Part shown: positions 1 through 10,700 of the stretch, piece by piece | Layout of the letters: each line of letters starts with the position of its first letter | How positions within the stretch are numbered: the first letter of the stretch is position 1 | Assembly (NCBI GenBank): GCA_937951615.1 | Contig: CALFBH010000077.1 | Location: 105,233-169,232 of the forward strand | From: an uncultured Saprospiraceae bacterium | GTDB lineage: Bacteria; Bacteroidota; Bacteroidia; Chitinophagales; Saprospiraceae | DNA: 64,000 nucleotides | Reading direction: 5' to 3' | Position numbers and translations under genes: made by a program | The notes under the pieces: generated by a model | What the model saw: the letters and a program-made list of their open reading frames with translations, nothing else | What the model was told of the DNA's origin: nothing | The model's database searches: none

Positions 1-2659
1 TGATTCAGATAATGATACAGTATTAGATGCAGTGGATCAATGTTATCTCATCGCTGGTTCGCCAGCGACTAATGGTTGCCCCGATGCTGATGGTGATGGT
101 ATAAAAGACTCGCAGGATAATTGTCCAAATGAAGCCGGACCAATATGTACAGGCGGTTGCCCAGATCCTGATGCAGATTGTATTCAGACTGTTGATGATA
201 GTTGTCCATTGATTTTTGGTACAGTCGCTAATGATGGCTGCCCAGTCGTTACTCGCGGACCTTATTTGCAAAAAATGACACCAACCAGTGTCGTGGTAAG
301 ATGGAGAACAGATGTACCCACAACTTCAGGTGTCATTCATACGCTGGCAGGTGGAAATAACGATGTCTTATTTTCAAATGATGCTTACACAACCGATCAT
401 GAGGTAGAATTGACTGGACTAAGTCCTGCGACTAAGTACTTTTATCGTTTTGGTGGTGCCAGTAATATGCTCCAAGACATTGATGTAAATCGATTCTTTA
501 TAACTTCTCCTTTGGCAGGTGAACCAGGAGATTATCGGTTCTGGATATTGGGAGATTGCGGCACTGGAGATAATAATGCGAGAGCTGTTCGGAATGCATT
601 TAATAATTTCAATGGTAATTCTTATATACATGGAATGCTGATGCTTGGTGATAATGCATACAATACAGGAACAGATGCACAATATCAAAATGCCGTTTTC
701 GAAAACATGTACGAAGATCAATTGCGTAAGAGTGTCTTGTGGTCTTGTCCAGGTAATCACGATTATCTCAGTGGAGCAGATGCTACGACTCAGACTGGAA
801 CGTATTATGATATATTTACTTTTCCTAAAAATGGAGAAGCAGGTGGTTTAGCTTCGGGTACAGAAGCTTATTATTCTTTTGATTATGGAAATATTCACTT
901 TGTCTCTTTAGACTCTCACGATTCAGACAGAAGTGTAGGTGGCTCGATGCTGACTTGGCTGGAAAATGATTTGGCACAGACCACACAAAAATGGATTGTT
1001 GCCATCTGGCACCATCCACCTTATACGAAAGGATCACATAATTCAGATACAGAATCTCAATTGATTGAAATGAGAGAAAATGCACTGCCGATTCTGGAAG
1101 CAGCAGGTGTAGACCTAGTCTTGTCTGGACATAGTCACTCTTATGAACGATCAAAACTGGTTCACGGGCATTATGGAAACTCTACTACTTTTGATGAAAA
1201 TACAATGCTTGTTCAGGAAGGTGGCGGACAGGCCGGACAGCCATATTGCAAACAAGAAGGCGGTGTATTTGAAGGCGATGGTGCGGTGTACATCACGGCA
1301 GGTTCTTCAGGTAAAATTTCAGGTGGTGCTCTAAACCACCCGGTGATGCACGCTTCCTTAAATGAGCTGGGATCACTTTCATTAGAGGTGAAAGATACTT
1401 CGATGCTGGTTCGATTTATTGGACTGACAGGGCAAATGGATTATTTTACAATCAACAAGAAAACGGATTTGCTGACAGATGCTGACAATGATGGTATTCT
1501 GGATAGCGATGAGTGTGAAGGCGGTCGCCCATGCCCAGATAGAGATAATGATGGCATTCCAAATTTTAATGATTTAGATTCAGACGGTGATGGTATTTCT
1601 GATGCTTACGAATGTCCGGGTGGAGCACCTTGCCCAAATAGTAATAATGGTCAGTTTCCTGATTATCTAAGTACTGATTCAGACGGTGACGGACTGACAG
1701 ATGCGCAGGAATGTCCAGGTGGAGAACCTTGTCCTGATTCAGATAATGACGGTATTTTTGATTATCAGGAGATGGATAGCGACGGTGATGGCTTTGTTGA
1801 TGGTGCAGATGATTGCTTTACACTTCCAGGTGTAGCTAGTGCCAATGGCTGTCCTGATGCGGATGGAGATACTGTTCAGGATGCAGAAGACGATTGCCCA
1901 ACTGTTCCTGGATTTATAGCGTCTGATGGTTGTCCATGTCTGAAACTCAACTTAAAGGTCATGCTGGAAGGTCCTTTTGACACACTAGCAGGTGATATGG
2001 CAACTTTTCTTGGAAGTGAACGTAAACTATTACCAGGACAAACTCCGGTAAATCCATTGGTTTCGCCAACACCAGTTGGGCATCCTTACAGTGTTATGCC
2101 TTGGAATTATACAGGAATAGAAGGGGACGATTTTACAGATGCGGACTATACCGATGATGTAGTAGATTGGGTACTTGTTTCTCTGCGATCTAATATTTAT
2201 AAAGTAGATGAAATTGCGCAAACGGCAGCATTATTGATGAAGGATGGTACAATAGAAGTCGTATTACCTTGTGCAATAGAAACCACCGAAACCGGACCTT
2301 TTTATGTAGTCATAGAACATAGAAATCACATGGGAGTTATGTCGCCTATTCCACTATCTATGAATAATGCACAAATTTCATTTGATTTCACGACACAGGA
2401 TTCTTATAATGATGCTACAAGTGTTGGACAGAAAGAAGTAAGACCTGGTGTGTGGGCTATGTATGTGGGAGACACCGACCAGTCTTCCGACATTAATAGC
2501 TACGATGTAAATGGCTTGGATAAGACGATCTGGGATGTAGAAAATGGGATTTTCGACCAATACCTTCCCTCAGATATGAATATGGATGGAAATACTACAG
2601 GAGCAGATAAGATTCTCTGGGAACAAAACAATGGAAATTCTTCACGAGTTCCTAAGTAA
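1..2659 (+). CDS. Secreted purple-acid-phosphatase-like metallophosphoesterase with TSP3 repeats (5' end outside window)
   Basis: The reading frame is open from base 2, so the start and signal peptide lie upstream; 885 residues are visible. Order: calcium-binding TSP3-type repeats (residues 1-80, DxDxDGxxDxxDxC pattern), a purple-acid-phosphatase N-terminal Fn3-like domain (about 83-175), then a calcineurin-type metallophosphoesterase. Metal ligands are visible as GDCGTGD (about 182), GDNAY (about 216), GNHD (about 251), WHHPP (about 336) and GHSHSYER (about 376-383). More TSP3 repeats follow (about 490-640), then a 240-residue C-terminal module shared with the two downstream C25 peptidases. 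Expected activity is hydrolysis of phosphoesters outside the cell; the substrate is unknown. No typical T9SS tail is seen; the protein ends SSRVPK like its neighbours. Confidence 0.85.
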   Translation, partial: DSDNDTVLDAVDQCYLIAGSPATNGCPDADGDGIKDSQDNCPNEAGPICTGGCPDPDADCIQTVDDSCPLIFGTVANDGCPVVTRGPYLQKMTPTSVVVRWRTDVPTTSGVIHTLAGGNNDVLFSNDAYTTDHEVELTGLSPATKYFYRFGGASNMLQDIDVNRFFITSPLAGEPGDYRFWILGDCGTGDNNARAVRNAFNNFNGNSYIHGMLMLGDNAYNTGTDAQYQNAVFENMYEDQLRKSVLWSCPGNHDYLSGADATTQTGTYYDIFTFPKNGEAGGLASGTEAYYSFDYGNIHFVSLDSHDSDRSVGGSMLTWLENDLAQTTQKWIVAIWHHPPYTKGSHNSDTESQLIEMRENALPILEAAGVDLVLSGHSHSYERSKLVHGHYGNSTTFDENTMLVQEGGGQAGQPYCKQEGGVFEGDGAVYITAGSSGKISGGALNHPVMHASLNELGSLSLEVKDTSMLVRFIGLTGQMDYFTINKKTDLLTDADNDGILDSDECEGGRPCPDRDNDGIPNFNDLDSDGDGISDAYECPGGAPCPNSNNGQFPDYLSTDSDGDGLTDAQECPGGEPCPDSDNDGIFDYQEMDSDGDGFVDGADDCFTLPGVASANGCPDADGDTVQDAEDDCPTVPGFIASDGCPCLKLNLKVMLEGPFDTLAGDMATFLGSERKLLPGQTPVNPLVSPTPVGHPYSVMPWNYTGIEGDDFTDADYTDDVVDWVLVSLRSNIYKVDEIAQTAALLMKDGTIEVVLPCAIETTETGPFYVVIEHRNHMGVMSPIPLSMNNAQISFDFTTQDSYNDATSVGQKEVRPGVWAMYVGDTDQSSDINSYDVNGLDKTIWDVENGIFDQYLPSDMNMDGNTTGADKILWEQNNGNSSRVPK

Positions 2660-2685
2660 TAGTAAAGAAAATATTGTATATTTAC

Positions 2686-2728
2686 AACAAGTATGGGTAG
2701 AATTAACTTAATTCTACCCATACTTGTT
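2686..2728. terminator. Perfect 21-bp inverted repeat (hairpin) after the phosphoesterase gene
   Basis: Arms 2686-2706 and 2708-2728 are exact reverse complements around a single central base. It lies 27 bp after the stop codon and 34 bp before the next start codon. No T-run follows, so it may be a terminator without a U-tract, an mRNA-stabilising hairpin, or a binding site. Confidence 0.6.
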
Positions 2729-2762
2729 TATAAGCAAAACGCGTTACAGAATACCCGGTTTT

Positions 2763-5700
2763 ATGAAAATCAGACTATCCTTGTGTATATTATTGCTTTG
2801 CAGTAATATACAAGCCCAAATGAACATCAATGGAAATTTATTGTATGGAAATGAGTGGATTGACTATAGCCAAAGCTATTATAAAATGTATGTTGAGGAA
2901 GACGGGGTTTACCGTATTACTCAACAAACCCTTATAGATGCAGGTGTTCCGCTTAGCAATATCAATAGCTCAGATTTTCAACTTTTTGCAATGGGGACAG
3001 AAATTCCCATTTATATTGAAGGCAATGGAACGCTTGTAAACGGAGATTATATCGAATTTTTCGCTAAGAAGAATAGGGGAGAGGTGGACAAACATCTTTA
3101 TAGCACTCCAGCCGAGCAGTTCAATCCTTACCATAGTATGCACACAGATACGCTCGCGTATTTCCTCACCTGGAGCAGTGCTACTAATAGAAGACTGGAA
3201 ACCACCCTCAATAATTTAACAAACCTGCCGCCGGCTGAAACTCATTTTACCTACGATAGTTACATGGTGCGCGGCAACAAATATAATAAAGGTCAGCCTT
3301 TTTCCAGCTTATACGAAGCTACATTCTCGCCGGGGGAAGGCTTTGGTGGAAACGCTTCGGTCTCTGCTACCTATCAGGTCGATACCGACAATGCTTACCC
3401 TGCGGGGGGGGCTGCGCAGTTCTGGATTAGGTTTGCCTCCGAAGGAGATGGGGCATCTCATAATATTACACTGAGTGTCAATAATCAGGCATTGACGATT
3501 GATTCTTCTACTTATATTGATTACGCATTTCGTCAAATATCGCAACCGCTTGCAACAAATGCTTTGCCAGCTACCACTTCGGTGCAGCTGACTGGAAGTG
3601 CTGGTATTAGAGATAAACATGCGGTTTCATTTATTAAAATTCGATACCCAAGAGAGTTTAAGTTTGGTAATGAAAGCACGTATGCTTTCAAACTGGACGG
3701 TGAAGCAGGCGTCAGAAAATATCTGGAAATTACCGACTTTAATCATAATGGCATAGCACCTATATTATACGATTTGACCAATGGCTTACGCCTGACAACT
3801 GAGTTGAACGGAGGGCTTATCCAGGTTGTTTTACCAGCGTCGAGTATGGAACGCGAACTGGTATTGGTGAATCCGAATGTGGTCACAAATCTTGACGAAA
3901 TTTTTCCAATCAATTTTACAAATTTTAATACAACACAGAGTGACTACCTGATTTTGAGTCACCCGAAATTTATAAACGATCCGGCTGGACTTGTACAGGC
4001 TTACGCTAATTATCGAGCAACAACAGGCTTTTCTCCACTAGTGATTAATCTGGAAGAATTATACGATCAATTTGCCTACGGTGTCAATAAACACCCACAG
4101 GCGATTAGAAATTTTACAGGCTTTTCGCTGGAAAACTGGACGATGCAACCTGAGTATATGTTTATGATTGGCAAATCCAGGCCTCATTTTTCCATAAGAA
4201 CCAATCCATTCAACCAGCCATCTTATACACCGACTTTTGGTCATCAGGCTTCTGATAACCTCCTGACGGCAACTACAACGTCGGATATTCCACGAATTTC
4301 GTTTGGGAAAATCCCAGTCGTTTCATCAGCAGAAATCGATATTTATCTTCGAAAAATTATGGCTTATGAAGCTGCCCCACAGATACTGGCCCAAACGATT
4401 GAAGAAAAACGAAGACTAAAACGAGTGCTGCATCTTGGTGGTGGAGACGAGTTGATACAGGAGGTCATCAGACTGAATTTTGATGATTATAAAAATGTGA
4501 TTGAGGGGGCGCAGGTTGGAGCTGATGTAACCTCTTTTTTTAAAGAGAATAACGAAGCTATGCAGACTTCTGTTAGTCTGACCATGGATTCGCTGATTAA
4601 TGAAGGGGTCAATCTGGTTACTTTTTATGGACATTCTTCTCCAATAGCATTAGATTTTAATATTGATAATCCCAGCACTTATGAAAATGAGGGGAAATAT
4701 TTTACGATGTTTTCTATGGGCTGTTATGGTGGTCAGATACACCAGAAAAACCGAAATATCAGTGAAGAATTTGTTTTTGCAGAGGACAAAGGAGCAGTGG
4801 CTTTTATAGCGACAGTTGGCTTATCAGGACTAGGATCATTGGATAAATTTGCAGATTCATTTTATGACCAAATGGCTAATGACAGTTATGGAGCAGGTCT
4901 TGGAGATATTATAAAAGCTGTGATTGCAGATATTACGACCAATAATTCAACGGTTGCCAATAGAAAAGTGTATCAGGAAATGACGCTGAATGGCGACCCT
5001 GCACTTAAAATCAATTTTGATACCGCACCGGATTATATAGTCAATGAACCTACGATTGATTTCGCGCCTGAAAATCTAACCAACCGAGATGATATTGATT
5101 TGTCTTTTACCGTTACAAATATTGGAAAAGCCATTGATACACAATTTAAAATAAAAATAGATCAAATGCTGCCAGGCGGCACTTCGATTCCCCTAGTACA
5201 GGAAATAGTGGACGCCCCAGTATTTGAAGAAGAATATGTTTTTACCATTCCTGCAATAGCAGCGGGTGGACTCCAGCAATTTAGAATTACTGTAGATGCA
5301 GATAATGAGATTGTTGAATTGCCTGCTTCTGCTGCCGAAGACAATAATACCGTACTGACAGAAGTCTTTATTCTGACCAATGTTGTCAGCCCAATAACGC
5401 CTTACGATTTTGCTATCCGGGGAAATGCTTCAGATATTGTATTACAAGCGTCTATAGATCCTGATTTTTCTGATGAACTAAATTATTATATAGAAATTGA
5501 TACCACAGAATTATTTGATAGCCCGCTTAAACAGAATGCAGTCATTACGCAGAGTGGAGGGCTGATTGAATGGCAACCTGGTCTTACTTATATGGACAGC
5601 ACTGTTTATTATTGGCGTGTGCAGGTAGAACAGGGCTTAATATCAAACGAACCAGGCTGGAGAAATAGCTCATTTATTTTTCTCGACGAATCTTATCCAG

Positions 5701-7442
5701 GCTGGAATCAGTCACATTTTTATCAGTTCCAAAAAGACGAATTTATTGATCTTGATTATGATGAATCCCGCAGATTTGAATTTATAAACAACCTAACAGA
5801 AATAAATGCTAAGGTTGCACATTATCCAGTATTGCCGTCCAATCAAATAGATTATTCCGTCAATGGCTCACGTATCTATGATGTTGAAAATTGTGAATTG
5901 GGACAACAGGGGATATATGTAGCTTTGTTTGATGAAGATTTTTCCCCGTTCAGTAATTACCAACTCAATGCTGCGACCAATGAAGGGCAATATGATTCCT
6001 GGATTTGTCAATCGCAAGCTCCCGTTTTCCTATTCCCTACAAGCGACAATACAGGGCAGGGTAAACTCGAAGATTTTCTCAATAATGATTTATCCAATAT
6101 CCAGGATGCACGTTATGCTTTGATATACAGCCTCAATGATTATGTACCCGATACCTGGAATTCGACATTATTTACAGCTTTTGCCAATCATGGCACAACA
6201 GCGCTAGAAAATACAATGACGCTAGGAGGTGTACCCTATGCAGCTTTGCTAAACCTGACAACAGGAAGTGCTGAAGAAGTATTAGGCGAAAGCCTGACAG
6301 ATATTATTGAGGCTATTTTTCTAATAGAAGGCAGTTGGGACAATGGGAAAATTCGTTCTACGCCTATAGATTTAGGCACTTCTACACAATGGGGGGCTTT
6401 GCATTGGCGAGTCAGTGAGCAGGAGGCAGATGACGAGGCTTATGTCAATGTATATGGACTGACAGAAAGTAATGCAGAAGTCTTGTTGCTCACAGGCATT
6501 AGTACAGAGAATTATTATTTTGAAGCAACTGAAATTGATCCCGTGTTATATCCACGTATTCGACTTGAGTGTGTCTTTTCTGATATGCTGAATGAAACGG
6601 CTCCACAGCTTGATTATTGGCGCGTCTTGGATTTTGTGGATACAGATAATGATTTGGTACAGGATCTTGTAGATGATTGTCCAACAGAACCTGGTATTCC
6701 TGAAAATAATGGCTGCCCCTGCATCAAGCTAAGTCTCAAAGTCTTCCTAGAAGGCCCATTTGATGCTACTACAGGTGAAATGAACACTACGCTAGGCAGC
6801 GAACGCAGATTGCTGCCCGGACAAACACCAATTGGAACAGGAGCAACTCCTACACCAGCCGGACAACCATATAGTCTCGCACCCTGGAACTACACAGGAA
6901 CTGAAGGGCTAGGTTTTTCCAATGCAAATTATAATGATGATGTAGTGGACTGGATACTCGTTTCCGTAAGAACCGGCATTGAAAAAGAAGATGAAATTGG
7001 TCGGGTAGCAGCATTGCTTATGAAAGACGGAGCGATTTCTACACTGTCACAATGCGCAATAGAAACAGATGTAACTGATTCGCTATATGTCGTACTTGAA
7101 CATCGTAATCATCTAGGAATTATGTCTGCCGAATTTACGAGTTTGGTGAATAGCGAATTAAGTTATGATTTTACTATTCAAAACTCGTATGTAGGCACAA
7201 CTGGTACTGGACAAAAAGAAATGACGCCAGGTATATGGACGATGTGTGCAGGTGACATAAGCCAGGCAACAGAAACAGTGAGTTATGATATTAACTCGAT
7301 TGATCGCGTTTTTTGGGGCTATGATGGTGGGGTCTTTGATATTTATATTCCATCAGATGTTAATCTGGATGGAACGGTAGATGGAGAAGATAAGATTTTA
7401 TGGGAACTAAATAATGGATTTTCATCAAGAGTGCCAAAATAA
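2763..7442 (+). CDS. Secreted gingipain-family (C25) cysteine peptidase with CARDB, TSP3 and dockerin-like C-terminus, copy 1
   Basis: 1559 residues from the ATG at 2763, chosen because it opens a clean signal peptide (MKIRLSLCILLLCSNIQAQ); an in-frame TTG 39 bp upstream falls inside the hairpin arm. The N-terminal part (about 20-380) has the WYKMYVxEDGVYRI-like start typical of PorU and related Bacteroidota C25 proteins. Catalytic residues of the family are visible: His in FYGHSS (about 622) and Cys in SMGCYGG (about 653). A CARDB-type beta domain follows (about 755-862), then beta-rich sequence, one TSP3-like repeat (about 1292-1319) and the shared 240-residue C-terminal module. Likely an exported peptidase. 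It could be confused with the T9SS sortase PorU, but the long C-terminal extension and the tandem copy argue for a substrate-degrading or processing enzyme. Confidence 0.82.
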   Translation: MKIRLSLCILLLCSNIQAQMNINGNLLYGNEWIDYSQSYYKMYVEEDGVYRITQQTLIDAGVPLSNINSSDFQLFAMGTEIPIYIEGNGTLVNGDYIEFFAKKNRGEVDKHLYSTPAEQFNPYHSMHTDTLAYFLTWSSATNRRLETTLNNLTNLPPAETHFTYDSYMVRGNKYNKGQPFSSLYEATFSPGEGFGGNASVSATYQVDTDNAYPAGGAAQFWIRFASEGDGASHNITLSVNNQALTIDSSTYIDYAFRQISQPLATNALPATTSVQLTGSAGIRDKHAVSFIKIRYPREFKFGNESTYAFKLDGEAGVRKYLEITDFNHNGIAPILYDLTNGLRLTTELNGGLIQVVLPASSMERELVLVNPNVVTNLDEIFPINFTNFNTTQSDYLILSHPKFINDPAGLVQAYANYRATTGFSPLVINLEELYDQFAYGVNKHPQAIRNFTGFSLENWTMQPEYMFMIGKSRPHFSIRTNPFNQPSYTPTFGHQASDNLLTATTTSDIPRISFGKIPVVSSAEIDIYLRKIMAYEAAPQILAQTIEEKRRLKRVLHLGGGDELIQEVIRLNFDDYKNVIEGAQVGADVTSFFKENNEAMQTSVSLTMDSLINEGVNLVTFYGHSSPIALDFNIDNPSTYENEGKYFTMFSMGCYGGQIHQKNRNISEEFVFAEDKGAVAFIATVGLSGLGSLDKFADSFYDQMANDSYGAGLGDIIKAVIADITTNNSTVANRKVYQEMTLNGDPALKINFDTAPDYIVNEPTIDFAPENLTNRDDIDLSFTVTNIGKAIDTQFKIKIDQMLPGGTSIPLVQEIVDAPVFEEEYVFTIPAIAAGGLQQFRITVDADNEIVELPASAAEDNNTVLTEVFILTNVVSPITPYDFAIRGNASDIVLQASIDPDFSDELNYYIEIDTTELFDSPLKQNAVITQSGGLIEWQPGLTYMDSTVYYWRVQVEQGLISNEPGWRNSSFIFLDESYPGWNQSHFYQFQKDEFIDLDYDESRRFEFINNLTEINAKVAHYPVLPSNQIDYSVNGSRIYDVENCELGQQGIYVALFDEDFSPFSNYQLNAATNEGQYDSWICQSQAPVFLFPTSDNTGQGKLEDFLNNDLSNIQDARYALIYSLNDYVPDTWNSTLFTAFANHGTTALENTMTLGGVPYAALLNLTTGSAEEVLGESLTDIIEAIFLIEGSWDNGKIRSTPIDLGTSTQWGALHWRVSEQEADDEAYVNVYGLTESNAEVLLLTGISTENYYFEATEIDPVLYPRIRLECVFSDMLNETAPQLDYWRVLDFVDTDNDLVQDLVDDCPTEPGIPENNGCPCIKLSLKVFLEGPFDATTGEMNTTLGSERRLLPGQTPIGTGATPTPAGQPYSLAPWNYTGTEGLGFSNANYNDDVVDWILVSVRTGIEKEDEIGRVAALLMKDGAISTLSQCAIETDVTDSLYVVLEHRNHLGIMSAEFTSLVNSELSYDFTIQNSYVGTTGTGQKEMTPGIWTMCAGDISQATETVSYDINSIDRVFWGYDGGVFDIYIPSDVNLDGTVDGEDKILWELNNGFSSRVPK

Positions 7443-7509
7443 ATATTAAAAAACAGTATCTCAAACTGACTAATAATCAAAACCTTTTATCCTTTCCTTC
7501 GGATGTTTA

Positions 7510-7525
7510 CTGTTAATTTTAACAG
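7510..7525. repeat. 16-bp perfect palindrome between the two C25 peptidase genes
   Basis: The sequence ctgttaattttaacag (7510-7525) lies in the 259-bp gap 7443-7701. A second imperfect hairpin runs from about 7577 to 7604 (tacaa/ttgta core flanked by aaaagc/gctttt). Neither has a strong T-run. The gap holds no ORF and probably contains the promoter of the second peptidase gene. Confidence 0.4.
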
Positions 7526-7701
7526 CCATTACCTCGTATCTTTTGTATAGGTTTTATCGGAATGTATGATTTGCTAAAAAAAGCTTACAACATATTGTAT
7601 GCTTTTCAAACGCATTGACGTCTTAATAGTACAAATTAGAAAAAACCCTTCTGTGAGACCGCCATTTAGAATTACTTCACGAACTATTGAAAAGCAGAAA
7701 A

Positions 7702-10700
7702 ATGAAAAGGTTATTATTTCTATGGCTGGGGCTGATGTCCTTTAGCGCACTTTATGGACAGATGTATATTGATGGACAGACCTTATATGGTAATGAGTGG
7801 ATCAATTACGATCAAGAATACTATAAAATGTATGTTAAGGAAGACGGTGTATATCGTGTTCCATACCAAACCCTCGCAGATGCAGGGATTCCGCTAAGTG
7901 CTATCGCAACGGGTGATCTTCAGCTTTATGGATTAGGAAAGCAAATCCCCATTTATACCTCAACAAATGGGCCGCTTACCAGTACGGACTATGTAGAGTT
8001 TTATGCGGAGAAAAACAAAGGAGATGTAGATATACATCTTTATGAATCTCCCTCAGATATTTTCAACCCTTTTCATAGTATGTACACAGATACACTGGCT
8101 TATTTTCTAACCTGGGGGACAGGAAATAACGCTCGCCTCGCAGATACGCCTAATGATCTTTCTAACTTGCCTGCGGCAGAAACTCATTTTATGCATGAGA
8201 GCCTAATGGTACAAGGAAATAAGTATAATCTGGGAAAACCATATTCCAGCATATATGAATCGACCTTCTCACCAGGTGAAGGATTTGGAGGAAGTTATCT
8301 CACAACAGGAACTTATAATGTAGCTACTGAAAATGTTTATTCAGCAGGAGGAGATGCAGAAATGTGGATGAGGTTTGCTTCGGCAGGCTCTGTCAATCAC
8401 AATATTACTTTGAGTGTAAATGGGACTGGAATTGCAGTCGATACCGCAGCTTATTCAGGCTATAGAATGCGGCATATACACAAAACCTTGCCAGCGAGTA
8501 CACTGACAAATGCGACATCAGTCGTCTTACAGGGACTTTATGGAAGTACAGATAAACATGTGGTTTCCTTTATAAAAATAAAATACCCCAGAACATTTAA
8601 TTTTGGAAATGAAAATACATTCAAATTTAAAGTAGCCGCCGATCCAGCGAATAAAAAATACCTGGAAATAACGGATTTTGATCATGGTGGACTTGCACCA
8701 ATTCTGTATGATATAACAAACGGATTACGCATTAACACCAATCTAACAGGAGATGTCATTAGTGTTGCATTGCCACCGTCGGTGACAGAACGCGAACTTG
8801 TCCTTGTAAACCCTGCAAGTACGACTTCTATTGATGATGTGTTTGAACTCGATTTTGTAAATTATTTCGATACACAGGGCGACTTTATTATTGCCAGTCA
8901 TCCCACCTTTATTGATGATGCAGGAGGACATGTGCAGGCTTATGCCAATTATCGGGCGAGTACAGGGTATAACCCAATTATTGTCAACTTGGAACAGATT
9001 TATGACCAATTCTCTTATGGGGTAAATAAACATGTTCAGGCAGTCAGAAACCTGACAGGTTTTTCTATCGAAAACTGGACAACACCACCAAAGTACTGGT
9101 TTATGATTGGCAAATCTCGTCCTTTTTATTCGACAAGAAACAACCCTACTGGACAACCTTCATATACACCGACTTTTGGACACGAACCTTCTGATAATCT
9201 CATCACAGCCACCCCACAGTTTGATGCACCAAGAATACCTTTTGGAAGAATTCCTGTTGTTGATCCTGATGATATAAGAGTCTATCTGGAAAAAGTTATG
9301 GCTTATGAAAATGCACAGGAAAGTTTGCCACAAACGGTAGAAGACAGAGCTAGGTTGAAAAGAGTTATTCATCTTGGAGGAGGAGATCCACTGATTCAGG
9401 GAGTCATCAAAAATAATTTTAGAGATTATGAGGAAATCATCACCGGAGATTCATTTGGTGCAAACGTGGAGTCCTTCTTTATTGAAAATGATGATCCAAT
9501 TCAAACATCAGGTTCACAGGCCTTAGATTCGTTGATTAATGATGGTACGAGCCTCATCACATTTTACGGACACTCATCGGCAGAGTCGCTTGATTTTAAT
9601 ATCAATAATCCTAATAGTTATAATAATACAGACCGCTACTTTACGATGCTGTCTATGGGATGTTATAGCGGACAGATTCATCAGAAAAAACGCAATCTAA
9701 GTGAAGAATTTGTTTTTGCTGAAGATAAAGCAGCCGTTGCATTTATTGCAACAGTAGATTTGTCGGGACTTAGCGCATTGGATAAGTTTTCAACTAAATT
9801 TTATGAAAACCTTGCAGGCCCAAAATACGGACAAGGACTTGGAGATATTATCCAGGCTATTATTACTGATTTTGAAAATGAGAATACCTCTACAGTAAAC
9901 AGAGTGGTTTATCAGCAAATGACGCTGAATGGCGATCCTTCTATTAGAATAAATAATGCAACAGAGCCAGATTATAGCCTTGATGCATCTTCTGTAACAA
10001 TAGGACCAGATACACCGACAAACCGTGATGAAATTGAAGTATGTGTTACCGTGACCAACTTAGGAAGAAGTGCGGATGAAGAATTTACAATAGAAATAGA
10101 AAGAATTCTGCCAGATGGTAGCCAGACCATTGTCGTCAGTGATATAGTGACTGCGCCCAAATTTGAAACAGTGTATTGTTATAATATTCCAGCAACTGCA
10201 AATTCCGTAGGACTCAATGAATTTAACATCACTGTAGATGCCAATGATGATATAGTCGAACTACCAAATCCATCGGCGGAAGATAATAACTCGATTACAG
10301 TCAGTGCATTTGTCCTTGCAGATGCAATAGAGCCTGTGCTGCCTAAAGAATTTCGCATTATGCCAGATGCCGGAAATATTGTGCTCGAAGCGACAATTGA
10401 TCCTTTATTTGCAGCAGGAAGTCAGGTGTATTATATGGAAATTGATACGACAGAATCCTTTGACAGTCCTTTGAAAATGAGTACGACTATAACGCAAAGC
10501 GGAGGTACATTGCAATGGCAGCCAGCAATGCCTTATACGGACAGTACAGTGTATTACTGGCGTGCACGGGTCGATCCTAATATAGCCTTAACTTCAAGTT
10601 GGGAAACCAGCTCTTTCATTTATATTGATGGAGAATTTCCAGGTTGGAATCAGTCGCATTTTTATCAATTCCAAAAAGATGAGTTTGATAATATGACTTA

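Noticed and set aside
2763..7442. T9SS sortase PorU
   Set aside because: The N-terminal and catalytic parts are PorU-like, but PorU is shorter, single-copy and lacks TSP3 and dockerin-like modules.
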